Notes: a model not told the origin generated them from the letters alone. A stretch of DNA of 64,000 nt from Przewalskia tangutica (GCA_029844215.1 CM056733.1:53457142-53521141), one strand, 5' to 3'. Numbered from the stretch's first letter, positions 45,790 through 59,211 are shown. Made by a program: numbers and translations.

Positions 45790-46938
45790 CTTTCGGAGTC
45801 AATCTTTATAATTTGCGACATAGTTTCCTTTCACAACCCCGACATACCGATAATGCCACACATGGCCCTAATACCTCGCACACGCATACTCGTCTATCTT
45901 AAGCCCAAAAGAGATTATCTTTTCGTACTTCCAACTCATACTAGCATACATACATAACTTCCATACCGATTCTGGCCTCAAATCTTTGGAGTAACTCTTT
46001 AAAACAATATAAGACCATTTCCGCCACGACTGGTTCCGGTGGAACGTGTCCACGAACCCATAAAACAATTAACTAGACTTGGGCCTTGCACTCGTGACTC
46101 GCCACGAGCGAACTACTACCAACCGATCCCACTCCATTCCAGGCCATGGGAGACCCGCAATGTGTCCTCGACCCTACTCGTCGCCGACTTAACTCTTATC
46201 CTTGGTCCGACTTAAAATCTTATTGCAGAGAAAGCCTTATACATCTAAGGTCTCAGCGATTATCAATATTCTTAGGCTCGCAATTTCCATGCTCCAAGCC
46301 TACCTTACCAATCCCCCAACAACGGGTATAAAACTTCTCATAAAACCATAACCATGTTGTCTCGATCACCACAACCATTACTTACTCGCATGTGCCTTAT
46401 CCGTATAATTCTCGTAGCTTACTACACACCTTAATCTATTAACATGACATCCCGTTAGTTCCTTAACATGGCTTCTGGGTTCACTACCCTACCACCCATT
46501 TCATCCTTTCCCAATTATCTCAAAATAAAACACAAAACCTTGGCGAAAATTCATTAACTATTCCATACCTTCCCAGATCTAGTTAGTCTTTACCGATTTC
46601 TGGTAATCTAAAATCATTCTAGGCAACACTCGTCTGACCCTAATACATAACTCCGTATAGATGTATGTCACAATACCAACTATACTATAATCATTACCAA
46701 CCAGGATACGCAATCCACATAGTCATTCCCGGTCATCACGCTTTCTCGGCTCGCAATCAACATAACTCGTTAGGGAGGGACGACCCTAACAACACAAACT
46801 CTATCGCACGATCTCGAGTGAGAAGAATGGAAACCAATCCTAAATGTCCTGCGACCTCCGATTATAGATGTGGTGCACAACACACCGATAATCAAGACTC
46901 TACTAGACACGGTCGTAGACACTTTCCGAGGACTAATC
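45790..46938 (-). mobile_element. Module X internal region of element I
   Basis: This is the whole internal region between polypurine hairpin and PBS. It matches 18540-19628 of A and 53870-54968 of H. The ATG at the gag-start position (46763) is present, but the frame found open in A and H is broken by CTG-site losses. Nothing resembles a retroviral protein. Open frames at 45868-46068 (minus) and 46665-47006 (plus) are not conserved as proteins. Confidence 0.78.
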
Positions 46939-46949
46939 GCTCGATACCA
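46939..46949 (-). other. Primer-binding site of element I, one base short
   Basis: GCTCGATACCA replaces GCTCTGATACCA. Since the neighbouring CTG sites are changed in the same way, this may be a consensus error and not a real mutation. Confidence 0.8.
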
Positions 46950-46953
46950 CTTT

Positions 46954-49900
46954 TGTCACGACCCCTCGATCGCGATCGGTGCCCTACTCGGGCACCCTTA
47001 CAGTAAACATCGAGAAAATCAGCCGAACATACATGTAAATTATAAATAAAACATCGGAAGTAAAACAACAAAGTTAGCCGATGTGCTACCTTCCGAACAT
47101 ATATAAATACAACCAAGCGGTTGCCTCATTTCTTTTACAAACCGACCCACACATGTGACTACAGCACTTCAAGAGTTTTAACATAACCATCGGTGACAGG
47201 CCCCGCCATACCACGAATATACATGAATCTACTACCTCGTGGAAAACCGCACAAGAGCTAAGCCTCCGAGCGGATGGAGCTTTCTCAAAATCAACCGAGA
47301 TCCTAAGAGCAAGGATCACCAACAGTACCTAAAACTCGCGGCATGAACGCAGCCTCGGCGGGGTCGCATAACAAAAATTGTAAATATGGAATGTAAATAA
47401 CGTGACAAGAAATGATCATAATCAGATAAAAGAATGACAAGGACAAGTATAAAAAATACATACCAGATCCTGCCGTGTCATTACCACTTATGAACTTAAT
47501 TTCACATCAATATCTTTTTCCATTCCATTAAGAGTTATAGCCATATCTTACGTACTTACTTAGGAGAAGTCATTAAGTTCATTTCTATCTAACTTACTTA
47601 TCTTTCATAACATAGTCCGCCCACTACGGAGGACACATATACTACCCTACCAAATCGACGCGATCAAGTCACACCAATATCAAAGCATGCCCGTGGAATC
47701 CCCCATCACTGTCGACAGCTAAAAGTGTAAAACATAACCATGGGTCTCACGCCCATAATATCAATCAAAACAGGTGGTATAACGTTTTGGGGCTTGCCCC
47801 TTATTTATACTCTTACGCTGGAGAAGGTGGTAAAGCAGGGGGTATAACGTCTTGGGGCTTGCCCCTCATTTATACTCTTACCCTGGAGAAGGTGGTATAA
47901 CGTCTTGGGGCTTGCCCCTCATTTATACTCTTACCCTATCTCGACCGGCCACAAACAACACATAAAGCGGGTGGTACAGCTCGGGGGTTTACCCTCACTT
48001 ATACTCTTACCCGGAGAAGGTGGTATAACGTCTGGGCTTGCCGCTCATTTATACTCTTACCATATCTCGACGACCATCAAACAAGACATAAGCACTACCA
48101 TGTCTTTTATAAAATCCGAATTTAACCCAAGTGCTACAAATAACTAAGCATACCCGTGGAATCCCACATCACCGCTTTGACGCTCCAAGTAACTTATAAC
48201 AATACACGCTTCTCCAACCGAGAGTCGCGAACGTAATAAAACATAATATCGCACTCAAAGGCTATCACCAAAGACCTATAGGCTAAATCTAAATTAACTA
48301 AGCCAAAGTACTACGACGTACATTCTTTTCAAAAGACTCTTTCCAAATAAAACTTCCCGATACTAACCACCGTAGTATCAAGTCCTATCCACTTTTCAAG
48401 ACAAGTCACAATACCTTTTAGAAATACAATTACCGCTTCTAAATCAAGTGACTTCTTTATTAAAAACCTTAAGCAATTGGTACCTTTAAACCAATTTGCC
48501 CTTACCTAATACAAGTTATTCCTTTGATTACTTTACTAGAGAAAACCATTCTCTTAATCTTCCATAAAGCCGTTATAACCAACTTCCCATAAAGCCGTTA
48601 TAATCCTTTATGGTTTTAGACAAACTCATTCCTTTTATAACTAAGAGATTTATACTTTCAAATCAAATCTCTTAACTTTCAAAAATACTTCAAGTCTCTT
48701 AACTTTTAAGAAAACAAGTTTCAAAGTCTTAAAAGCTTCATACGTAAACTCTTTTAAAATTTGTAACAAATCTTTGGTGCGTCGTGAATAAGTTATACTT
48801 ATTTATAACGATCTTATTCAAGTAGCCATGATCTAGAAAATGTAATACAATTTTGTCTTATCTTAGCTTCTATGCAGATGGAGGATTTCTACTTGTTTTA
48901 ACATAATGGATTGTCATTACATTTTCCTTTATTAACGCTGCAGTGGCTTGTTCGATACTTATTCTCATTTGTGCCGTAAATTAGCCAAATCAACTCGACT
49001 CCTTTTTATTATAAAACCCTAGGCAATTGATGCCGTAAAATCAAGTTGCCTTTTTACATAGTCAAGTCATTTATCTTTCCATAAGGCAAATATAACTAAC
49101 TTCCCATAAAGCCATTATATTCACTTTATGCCTTAGCCATAAACAATTTCCTATCCAAGGGACTTATACGTTTAAAACGGAACAAGTATCACATACTTTA
49201 AAACTCTTCAAGTCTCTTAACTTAAAATCAACTTAAGACATCCTTACTATTTTCAAAGAAGTGAGTTAATCTCCTAACCCACCCGACTTGACATTACATA
49301 AAACAAGTAAAGAATATCATAGTCTCAGACGCTCACCGCACTACATAATGCGCAACTAGTCATGCTCAAAAGATAGGAAAGTTCTACATAAAGTAAATCA
49401 CATAACTACCTCTTAACTTCTAAGAGTAGAAGGAAACATGAAATGATACCACAAGTATATTCCATACATAGGATCATGCCAAAGGAAGGAAGAGGTTCAC
49501 ATACCTCGCGACGATTGTCGACAAGAGCAAAATGCTCCAAAGATTTCAACCCTGATAGCTATTCCACTCTCCAAGTAGGATACGCTATACTTAGTACTTC
49601 AACCTATAATGGTCACAATACGTCCATTAACCTCTTACTTTAAACGTAGAATATCCTAAGTGCCAAGTCACTAAATTCTACGGAAAATCGGACAGCACCT
49701 CCTTTGTTTCTACTCACTTTGCCACCTTTTTCAAGGTCGATTATAATAACCAAACAGCCCCAATTGGCTCACAATTAAATAGAAGATAGTCCAATACAAA
49801 TGGCTAACTAAACAGCCCCAATTGGCTCACAATTAAATAGAAGATAGTCCAATACAAATGACTAACCAACTACTACAAACTACAAGTCCAAAATCGGCCA

Positions 49901-50926
49901 CCTTGAGTTCAACCAAACTAATTCTTATCCAATTTCCATTTCAATCCAAATTGGTAGCATAATAAGATATCAAGTCGCATTTGGTTATTACTACCATAAG
50001 CTTCAAGTCAATAACATGCGACGATTCTAACAACGATCAAATTGTAATCCAACTTAACATGGCCTACATTTCATTTCGAATTTCCAAGGCTAAAATCGAT
50101 CCATAATCATTATAAACTTCTACACATATACTACATACTAGCAACATGTAAAGCTAACAACATAATAAATAATCTTGTAACACTTCAAAGAACAAGATTA
50201 TACCTCAACGAATCTTAATCCAATTCCAATCCGAAGTCGCTCCTTAGTAGTTTAGAACCTCTCCAAGACACTTCAAACCGTTTGTTGAGACCCTTAGAAC
50301 CATACCAACAACTTTCCTTCAATCTTCCAATCCAAAACCTAGAAAGCCACTAGGTTTTCACTTTGCGACTAATACGAAAACTCTCTTTTTCCGGGATTTT
50401 TCTATTGAGATATACTTACATAACACTCATGAACCTTGGTTTAAAGTGTGGGGTTTATTGGACAAGAAACACAATTTTTTTTCTTTTCATGGGACATGAA
50501 GCCGAGAGCTTCATAGTTGCTCATCCAAATTTTCTTCAATTTCTCTAAGTGTTGGACTATGTATCACTACTAGTAGTATTATAAAGCACATTGGAGGGTC
50601 ATGATACAAACATTTGGGTGGCTAGGGTAAGGTCTTCATAATATCAAGACTAGTTGTCTCCTTTGACTTAGTCAACATTGTCAAGCTACACTTGCAAGAC
50701 TTGTTCATCCAAGACTTATGGTAAATGACCATTATGGACATGTCTAAATTCGACCAAGGCATTACTAAGGGGGGGTGACACGTGTCGCCCTCCCATTCGT
50801 CACAATAGTACGTTTTCTCGACAATTTCATAATTCCGATAAAAAAATTTTGCAAGTCTCAATTCTTAACACTTTAGAGTTCTTACGTACGTTCTTAAAAC
50901 ATGTCCTGTAAATACAGGGTGTAACA
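46954..50926 (-). mobile_element. Element I, 5' LTR
   Basis: It runs from TGTCACGACCC to GGGTGTAACA. It carries the 53-bp minisatellite at 47768-48070, the 56-bp duplication at 49750-49862, a TATA-like box at 50578-50585 and a G-box at 50777-50786. Confidence 0.92.
50578..50786 (-). promoter_or_regulatory. U3 promoter core of the I 5' LTR
   Basis: Same TATA-like box and GACACGTGTC palindrome as in the 3' LTR. In this position they would drive the element I transcript leftward. Confidence 0.55.
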
Positions 50927-50931
50927 TCACA
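50927..50931. repeat. Target site duplication of I, right copy
   Basis: TCACA, identical to 41796-41800. Confidence 0.95.
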
Positions 50932-53550
50932 TGCCCCGGAATCCCACATCGTGTAAGCATGTCCAAGGATTAATCATGATGGAAGCATACCCGTGGAATC
51001 CCACATCACTGTCGGTACGTCCAAGTAAACTTATAACAAGACAAACCCTCCAACCGAGTCGCGACAACGTAACATATAATACTTGCACTCAAAGCTATCA
51101 TAAGCAAACCTAGGCAAGTTCATTAAACCTTTAGACTTCCATCTTTATAAACTCATGGCACTTTCGTTTTACACATTAAAATCCGGGAATTTAACCCCAA
51201 GTACTACGTACTTCTACTCTTTTAGAAAGTCCCTTTTTCAAATAAAACTTCCAAGATACTAACAACCGTAGTATCAAGTCATACTACCTTCAAGACAAGT
51301 CACAATACCTTCTTAGAAATACAATTACCGGCTTCTAAATCAAGTGACTTCTTCCTTAAAACATTAAACGATTTAAACCATTAAGACAGTTGTCCTTCTT
51401 TATTTCAAACCAATTCTTTGCTTACATTATTAGAGAAAACCATTCTCTTAACCTTCCATAAAGCCGTTATAACCAACTTCCCATAAAGCCGTTATAACCC
51501 TTTATGGTTTTAGACCAACTCATTCCTTTTATAACCAAGAGACTTCTACTTTTTGGAAACCAAGTATTATATACTTTCAAATCAATTCTCTTAACTTTCA
51601 AAAATACAATTAGTCTCTTAACCTTTAGAATTCAAGTGACTCCTTTTATTAAAAAAAACCTTAGGCAATTGATGCCTTAAAATCAAGTTGCCTTTTTACT
51701 AAAATCAAGTCATTTATCCTTCCATAAAGCAAATATAACCAACTTCCCATAAAGTCATTATATTCACTTTATACCTTAGCCAAAAATATAATTTCCTATC
51801 CAAGGGACTTATACGTTTAAAACGGAACAAGTATCACATACTTCAAAACTCTTCAAGTCCCTTAACTTTAATAAACATTGGACATCCTTAATACTTTCAA
51901 AGAAGTGAGTTAATCTCCTAACTCACCCGACTTGGCTATTCATAAAACTAGTAAAGTATATCAAGGTGTTGTACGTCTACCGTACTACATACGTGCAACT
52001 AGTCATGCTCAAAAGATAGGAAAAGTTCTACATAGAGTAAATCACACAACTACCTCTTAACTTCTAAGAGTAGAAGGAAACATGAAATGATACCACAGGT
52101 ATATTCCATACATAGAATCATGCCAAAGGAAAGAAGAGGTTCACATACCTCGCGACGATTATCGACAAGTAGCAAAATGCTCCAAAGTACTTCAATCTTG
52201 ATAGCTATACCATCCTTCAAGTAGGATACGCTATACTTAGTACTTCAACCTATAATGGTCACAATACGTCCATTAACCTCTCACTTTAAACGTATAATAT
52301 TCTAAGTGCTAAGTCACTAAATTCTACGGAAAATCGGACAGCACCTCCTTTGTTTCTACTTACTTTGCCACCTTTTTCAAGGCCGAATACAATAACCAAA
52401 CACGCCACTTTTAAGGCCCAAACAATGCAATTATCAATAGGGGATTACACGCCTACTAGACATGTAAAATTCCGCCCCACAATAGATATCAAACTAATAC
52501 AAACTACATGTCCAATTCGGCCACATTGAGTGCCATAACACCAATTCTTCTCCAATTTCCATTTCAATCCAAGTTGTTAGTATAACATGATATCAAGTCG
52601 CAATTGATTAAACTACTATAACCTTCAAGTATGTAACATGCGACAATTCTAGTAAACGACCAAATTGTAATCCAACTTCACATGGCTTACATTACATTTC
52701 GGATTTAAGGCTACAAGTAATCCATAATACTTATAAACTTCAACATATCAACTTCATGCTAGCAACATGTAAAGCTAACAACAACAATAAATATATAATC
52801 TTGTAACACTATTACGAGACAAGATTATACCTCAACGAATCTCAATCCAACTCCAAATCCGAAGTCGCTTCCTTAGCAACTTAAAGCCTCTTCAAGACAC
52901 TTCAATCCGCTATTTGAGACCCTTAGAACAATACCAACAACTTCCCTTCAAACTTCCAATCCAAAACCTAGAAAGCAACTAGGTTTTCACTTTGCGACTA
53001 ATCCGAAAACTATCTTTTTCCGAGATTTTTCTATTGAGATATGCTTACAATACACTCAAGAACCTTGGTTTAAAATGTGGAGCTTAAAGAACAAGAAACA
53101 ATTTTTTTTTTCTTCTCTAAGGGCTAGAACCCGAGAGCACTCTTGCTCTTCCTTCAATTTTCTTGAAATTTTTTCTAAGTGTTAGGCTTAGTCTTGCTAC
53201 TAGTAGTATTATATAGGGACATGGAGGGTCAAGATACAACCAAATGGGTGGTTTGGATGAGCTCTTATCAAATATCAAGCCTTGTGGGTCCTTTGACCAA
53301 GTCAATTCTCTCAAGCTCTCAAGTTGCAAGACTTGTCTTGCTAACAAAGGTCCAATGACCCTTTAGCCCTTGCAAAAATCGTCCAAGGCATTTTAAAGGG
53401 GGGGTGACACGTGTCGCCCTCCCATTCGTCACAATAATACGTTTTCCGACAATTTCATAATTCCGATAAATTTTTACAAGTCTCAAATCTTAACACTGTG
53501 AGTTCTTACGTACGTTCTTAAAACATGTCCTGTAAATACGGGGTGTAACA
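50932..53550 (-). mobile_element. H, first LTR, right part
   Basis: It continues from 41800 with ATGCCCCGGAATCCCACATC and ends GGGGTGTAACA. The TATA-like box is at 53208-53215 and the G-box at 53406-53415. The sequence is clean here, with intact CTG sites. No genes. Confidence 0.92.
53208..53415 (-). promoter_or_regulatory. U3 promoter core of the first H LTR
   Basis: Minus strand TATATAATACTACTAGTAGC, with GACACGTGTC about 190 bp upstream and a G-run beside it. Confidence 0.55.
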
Positions 53551-53586
53551 TTCTTCCCCCCTTAGAAACATTCGTCCCCGAATGTT
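53551..53586 (-). other. Polypurine tract and hairpin, first H internal region
   Basis: Minus strand CTAAGGGGGGAAGAA. Perfect hairpin arms at 53567-53574 and 53579-53586. Confidence 0.88.
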
Positions 53587-54968
53587 CTTTCGGAGTCAAA
53601 CTTATAATTAAAGCACGACATAGTCTCCTTATACTACACCCTTCTTACGACATATGTCACCCATGGCCACATAACAAATTTATACTAAGATGCCAACCTT
53701 GACACTCACGAAGCCAACTAGCCCATACTTATAATGACCTCAAAGTCTGTCATAATCCTCTCTACTAGGTCTACTAGGGTCTGACGACTGTATCATCACC
53801 GGGAAAACCTCATATTCCCGCTCAGCTACCACCCCACACACTCACGGGTGTAGTTACCTCGAAAGGTTCTTATGGATTCAGGCTCTATTCTTTTACACTT
53901 GGTTGTTATCTTTCTTACTGGTCGTACTCTTTCCGTATTTCCAACTCACACTAGTATACATAACTTCCATACCGATGCTGGTCTCCAATCTTTTGGAGTC
54001 ACTCTTTTAAACAACATAAGGCCATTCCCGACTCCCACGACCTGGTTCCGGTGGAACACGTCCACGAACCCGTAAAACAATTAACTAGACTTGGGCCTTG
54101 CACTGCGTGACTCGCCACGTAGCGAAACTACTACCAACTGATCCCACTCCATTCCAGGCCATGGGGAGACCCGTAACAGGTCCTCACCCCGACCCGCCGT
54201 CACACTTAACTCTTATTCTTGGTCTATAATAAATCTTTCTACCCGAGAAGACCTTGTACATCTAAGGTCTCGGCGGTCTTCAACATTCTTAGGCTCGCAA
54301 TTTCCATGCTCCAAGCCTATCTTATCAGTCTCCCCGTAAACGGGTACAAAAACTTCTCATAATACCATAATCGTGTCGTTGATCACAAGAACAATTACTT
54401 ACTATATACGGACCTCATCCGTACAATTTTCTTAAGCCTACTACGCAGCTTAATCTATTTACATGACATTCCGTTAAGTTCCTTAACATGGCTTCTTAAG
54501 GGTTCACTACCCTATCAGATAGCTCATCCCTTCCCAATTATCTCAAAACAACACATAAGATCTTGGCGAGAATTTATTAACTGTTCCATACCTTCCCGGT
54601 ATCTAGTTAGCCTTTACCACTCTTGGTAAATCTAAAACCATTCTAGGCAACCCATAAATGACCCTCATACGTAACTCCGTATAGAGGTATGTCACAATAC
54701 CAACTATACTATAATCATTACCAACCTGGATACGCAATCCACATAGTCTTTCCTGGGTCACTGCTGCCTTTCTCGTAGCTGCAATCAACATAACTCGTTA
54801 GGGAGAGACGACCCTAACAACACAGCTCTATGGCACGATCTCAGAGTGAGAAGAATGGAAATCAATCCTAAATGTCCTGCAGCCTCCTGATTTTAGATGT
54901 GGTGCACAACACACCGATAATCAAGACTCTACTAGACACGGTCTGTAGACACTTTCCGAGGACTAACT
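53587..54968 (-). mobile_element. First H internal region (protease scrap and module X)
   Basis: About 180 bp of protease-end sequence (53690-53870) lie next to module X (53870-54791) and the leader. The 62-codon frame at 54791-54603 starts at the gag-ATG position and is about 70% like that of A (19451-19263). No gag, RT or integrase motif occurs on either strand. Confidence 0.78.
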
Positions 54969-54980
54969 GCTCTGATACCA
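54969..54980 (-). other. Primer-binding site, first H internal region
   Basis: Perfect GCTCTGATACCA, four bases from the LTR edge at 54985. Confidence 0.95.
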
Positions 54981-55724
54981 CTTTTGTCACGACCCGACCC
55001 CGGGCCCACGACTGGTGCCCTACCTAGGCACCCTTACAGGTATACATCATAGATAATCAGCGGAACATACATGAAACTATAAAATAAAACAACAGAAGTA
55101 AAACAACAGGTTAGACGATAGGGCTACCTTCCTGGACATATAATATACAACCGGCCATTTCCTTTCCTTTACAAATCACCCACAATACGTGACTACTGCA
55201 CTTCTAAGAGTTTTAACATAACAATCAATGGGACAGGCCCCGCCATACCCCAATATACATGAATCTACAACCTCGGGAAACCGTACAAGAGATAAGCCTC
55301 CGAGCAAATGGAGCGTTTCCCAAAATCAACCGAGATCCTAAGAGCAAGGATCACCAACCTGGTACCTAAACTCGCGGCATGAACGCAGCTTCGGCGGGGT
55401 CAGCATAACAAAAATTAATATGGAACAAAAATAACGTGACAAGAAATGTGATCATAATCAGATAAAAGAATGACAGAGACAAGTATAAAAAGTACATACT
55501 GATCCTCGCCGTGTCATTACCACTTATGAACTTAATTTCACATCAATATCTTTTCCCATTTTCAATAAAGGTTATATCCACATTCTTACGCACATGATAA
55601 GGAAAAATCATTAAGTTCATTTATATATAACTTACTTATCTTTCATAAGTATAATCCGCCCTTTGGCGAGGGCGTATATACTACCCTACCATCTGGGACG
55701 CGATCAAGTCACACAAATATAAAA

Positions 55725-56215
55725 GCGGGTCCGTGGAATCCCCCATCACTGCGGACAGCTATAAGTGTAAATTATAACTATGTGACGCGCCCGTGGCATC
55801 CCACCTCACCGCTTGCGCATACATATACAACACATATATATATCTCCCGCCCGTGGAATCCTACATCATCGCCGACAACTATAAGTGTAAAATATAACCA
55901 CGTGACGCGCCTGTGGCATCCCACCTCACCGCTTGCTGCATACATACACAAATATATATATATATATCTCCGCCCGTGGAATCCCACATCACCGCCGACA
56001 ACTATAAGTGTAAAATATAACCATGTGACGCGCCTGGCATCCCACCTCACCGCTTCTGCATACATACACAACATATATATACATATCTCCTGCCCGTGGA
56101 ATCCCACATCACTGCCGACAACTATAAGTGTAAAATATAACCATGTGACGCGCCCGTGGCATCCCACCTCATTTTCGGCGTACACATACACAACATATAT
56201 ATATATATATAACGC
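55725..56215. repeat. 122-bp minisatellite, middle H LTR
   Basis: Four units equivalent to 40908-41400. Several read CACCGCTTGC where the cleaner array reads CACTGTCGGC. Confidence 0.92.
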
Positions 56216-58862
56216 GGCCGCATGCCCCGGAATCCCACATCGTATAAGCATGGCCATAACGTGCCCTCGGCATCCCTCATCGTAGCGCAGTCTTCACGGG
56301 AGCTATCCCATGGAGTAATAATATATCATGCCCCTAATCCCTTTATCGCGGTACATGTCTTCACGGGAGCTAGCCCATGGAGTAAAATATAACACGGTCG
56401 CATGCCCCTAATCCCACATCGTATAAGCATGGTCACGGAGTAATAAACACGCGAGCATCTAACCCGCATCTCGGCCGCATGCCGGCATCCTCATCGATAA
56501 GCATGGCCAAGATCAATCACAATGGAAGCATACCTGGAATCCCCGCCACGCAGACGTCCAATAAAATGTCCGCATCTAACCCGCGTCCTCGTCACATGCC
56601 CTAATCCCACATCGTAAAGATGTCCAAGGATTAATCATGACAAGATACCCGTGGAATCCCACATCACCGCTTGCACGCCCAAGTAAACTTATAACAATAC
56701 AGCCGGCCCTCCAACTGAGAGTCGCGACAACGTAACATATAATACTTGCACTCAAAGCTATCATAAGCAAACCTAGGCAAGTTCATTAAACCTTTAGACT
56801 TCCATCTTTATAAACTCATGGCACTTTCGCTTTTACACATTAAAATCCGAATTTAACCCCAAGTACTACGATTTCTACTCTTTTAGAAAGTCCTTTTTCA
56901 AATAAAACTTCCAAGATACTAACAACCGTAGTATCAAGTCATACTACCTTCAAGACAAGTCACAATACCTTCTTAGAAATACAATTACCGGCTTCTAAAT
57001 CAAGTGACTTCTTCCTTAAAACATTTTTCGATTTAAACCATTAAGACAATTTGCCTTCTTTATTTCAAACCAATTCTTTGCTTACATTATTAGAGAAAAC
57101 CATTCTCTTAACCTTCCATAAAGCCGTTATAACCAACTTCCCATAAAGCCGTTATAACCCTTTATGGTTTTAGACCAACTCATTCCTTTTATAACCAAGA
57201 GACTTCTACTTTTTGGAAACCAAGTATTATATACTTTCAAATCAATTCTCTTAACTTTCAAAAATACAATTAGTCTCTTAACCTTTAGAATTCAAGTGAC
57301 TCCTTTTATTAAAAAAAAACCTTAGGCAATTGATGCCTTAAAATCAAGTTGCCTTTTTACTAAAATCAAGTCATTTATCCTTCCATAAAGCAAATATAAC
57401 CAACTTCCCATAAAGTCATTATATTCACTTTATACCTTAGCCAAAAATATAATTTCCTATCCAAGGACTTATACGTTTAAAACTAACAAGTATCACATAC
57501 TTCAAAACTCTTCAAGTCCCTTAACTTTAATAAACATCGACATCCTTAATACTTTCAAAGAAGTGAGTTAATCTCCTAACTCACCCGACTTGGCTATTCA
57601 TAAAACTAGTAAAGTATATCAAGGTGTCAGACGCTCACCGCACTACATACGTGCAACTAGTCATTCTCAAAAGATAGGAAAAGTTCTACATAGAGTAAAT
57701 CACACAACTACCTCTTAACTTCTAAGAGTAGAAGGAAACATGAAATGATACCACAGGTATATTCCATACATAGAATCATGCCAAAGGAAAGAAGAGGTTC
57801 ACATACCGCGACGATTATCGACAAGAGCAAAATGCTCCAAAGTACTTCAATCTTGATAGCTATACCATCCTTCAAGTAGGATACGCTATACTTAGTACTT
57901 CAACCTATAATGGTCACAATACGTCCATTAACCTCTCACTTTAAACGTATAATATTCTAAGTGCTAAGTCACTAAATTCTACGGAAAATCGGACAGCACC
58001 TCCTTTGTTTCTACTTACTTTGCCACCTTTTTCAAGGCCGAATACAATAACCGAACACGCCACTTTTAAGGCCCAAACAATGCAATTATCAATAGGGGAT
58101 TACACGCCTACTAGACATGTAAAATTCCGCCCCACAATAGATATCAAACTAATACAAACTACATGTCCAATTCGGCCACATTGAGTGCCATAACACCAAT
58201 TCTTCTCCAATTTCCATTTCAATCCAAGTTGTTAGTATAACATGATATCAAGTCGCAATTGATTAAACTACTATAACCTTCAAGTATGTAACATGCGACA
58301 ATTCTAGTAAACGACCAAATTGTAATCCAACTTCACATGGCTTACATTACATTTCGGATTTAAGGCTACAAGCAATCCATAATACTTATAAACTTCAACA
58401 TATCAACTTCATGCTAGCAACATGTAAAGCTAACAACAACAATAAATATATAATCTTGTAACACTATTACGAGACAAGATTATACCTCAACGAATCTCAA
58501 TCCAACTCCAAATCCGAAGTCGCTTCCTTAGCAACTTAGAGCCTCTTCAAGACACTTCAATCCGCTATTTGAGACCCTTAGAACAATACCAACAACTTCC
58601 CTTCAAACTTCCAATCCAAAACCTAGAAAGCAACTAGGTTTTCACTTTGCGACTAATCCGAAAACTATCTTTTTCCGAGATTTTTCTATTGAGATATGCT
58701 TACAATACACTCAAGAACCTTGGTTTAAAATGTGGAGCTTAAAGAACAAGAAACAAATTTTTTTTTCTTCTCTAAGGGCTAGAACCCGAGAGCACTCTTG
58801 CTCTTCCTTCAATTTTCTTGAATTTGTTTTCTAAGTGTTAGGCTTAGTCTTGCTACTAGTAG

Positions 58863-59075
58863 TATTATATAGGGACATGGAGGGTCAAGATACAACCAAA
58901 TGGGTGGTTTGGATGAGCTCTTATCAAATATCAAGCCTTGTGGGTCCTTTGACCAAGTCAATTCTCTCAAGCTCTCAAGTTGCAAGACTTGTCTTGCTAA
59001 CAAAGGTCCAATGACCCTTTAGCCCTTGCAAAAATCGTCCAAGGCATTTTAAAGGGGGGGGGGGTGACACATGTC
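58863..59075 (-). promoter_or_regulatory. U3 promoter core of the middle H LTR
   Basis: TATA-like box (TATTATATA, 58863-58871) as in the first LTR. The G-box has one CpG-type change to CACATG and may be weakened. Confidence 0.5.
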
Positions 59076-59211
59076 GCCTTCCCATTCGTCACAATAATAC
59101 GTTTTCCGACAATTTTATAATTCCGATAAATTTTTTACAAGTCTCAAATCTTAACACTGTGAGTTCTTACGTACGTTCTTAAAACATGTCCTGTAAATAC
59201 GGGGTGTAAAA

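Larger units (their letters stand above)
41801..50926 (-). mobile_element. Element I, complete LARD-like non-autonomous element (family 1)
   Basis: LTRs of 3953 bp (41801-45753) and 3973 bp (46954-50926) surround only 1200 bp. The TCACA duplication is perfect, the LTRs are nearly identical through their AT-rich 2.6 kb, and the polypurine tract is intact, so insertion was recent. The internal part carries module X and no gag or pol domain. Even the protease scrap found in H is missing. It must use enzymes from a full chromovirus such as the parent of G. The G/C-rich first 1.3 kb of each LTR is disturbed at CTG/CAG sites. Confidence 0.92.
54985..59211 (-). mobile_element. H, middle LTR shared by the two units
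   Basis: 4227 bp. It has a PBS on its left and a polypurine tract on its right, so it serves as 5' LTR of one unit and 3' LTR of the other. The right end reads GTGTAAAA for GTGTAACA. The 122-bp minisatellite is at 55725-56215. Its G-box is changed to GACACATGTC (59066-59075). The stretch 55140-56900 shows many CTG/CAG losses relative to the first and third LTRs. Confidence 0.92.
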
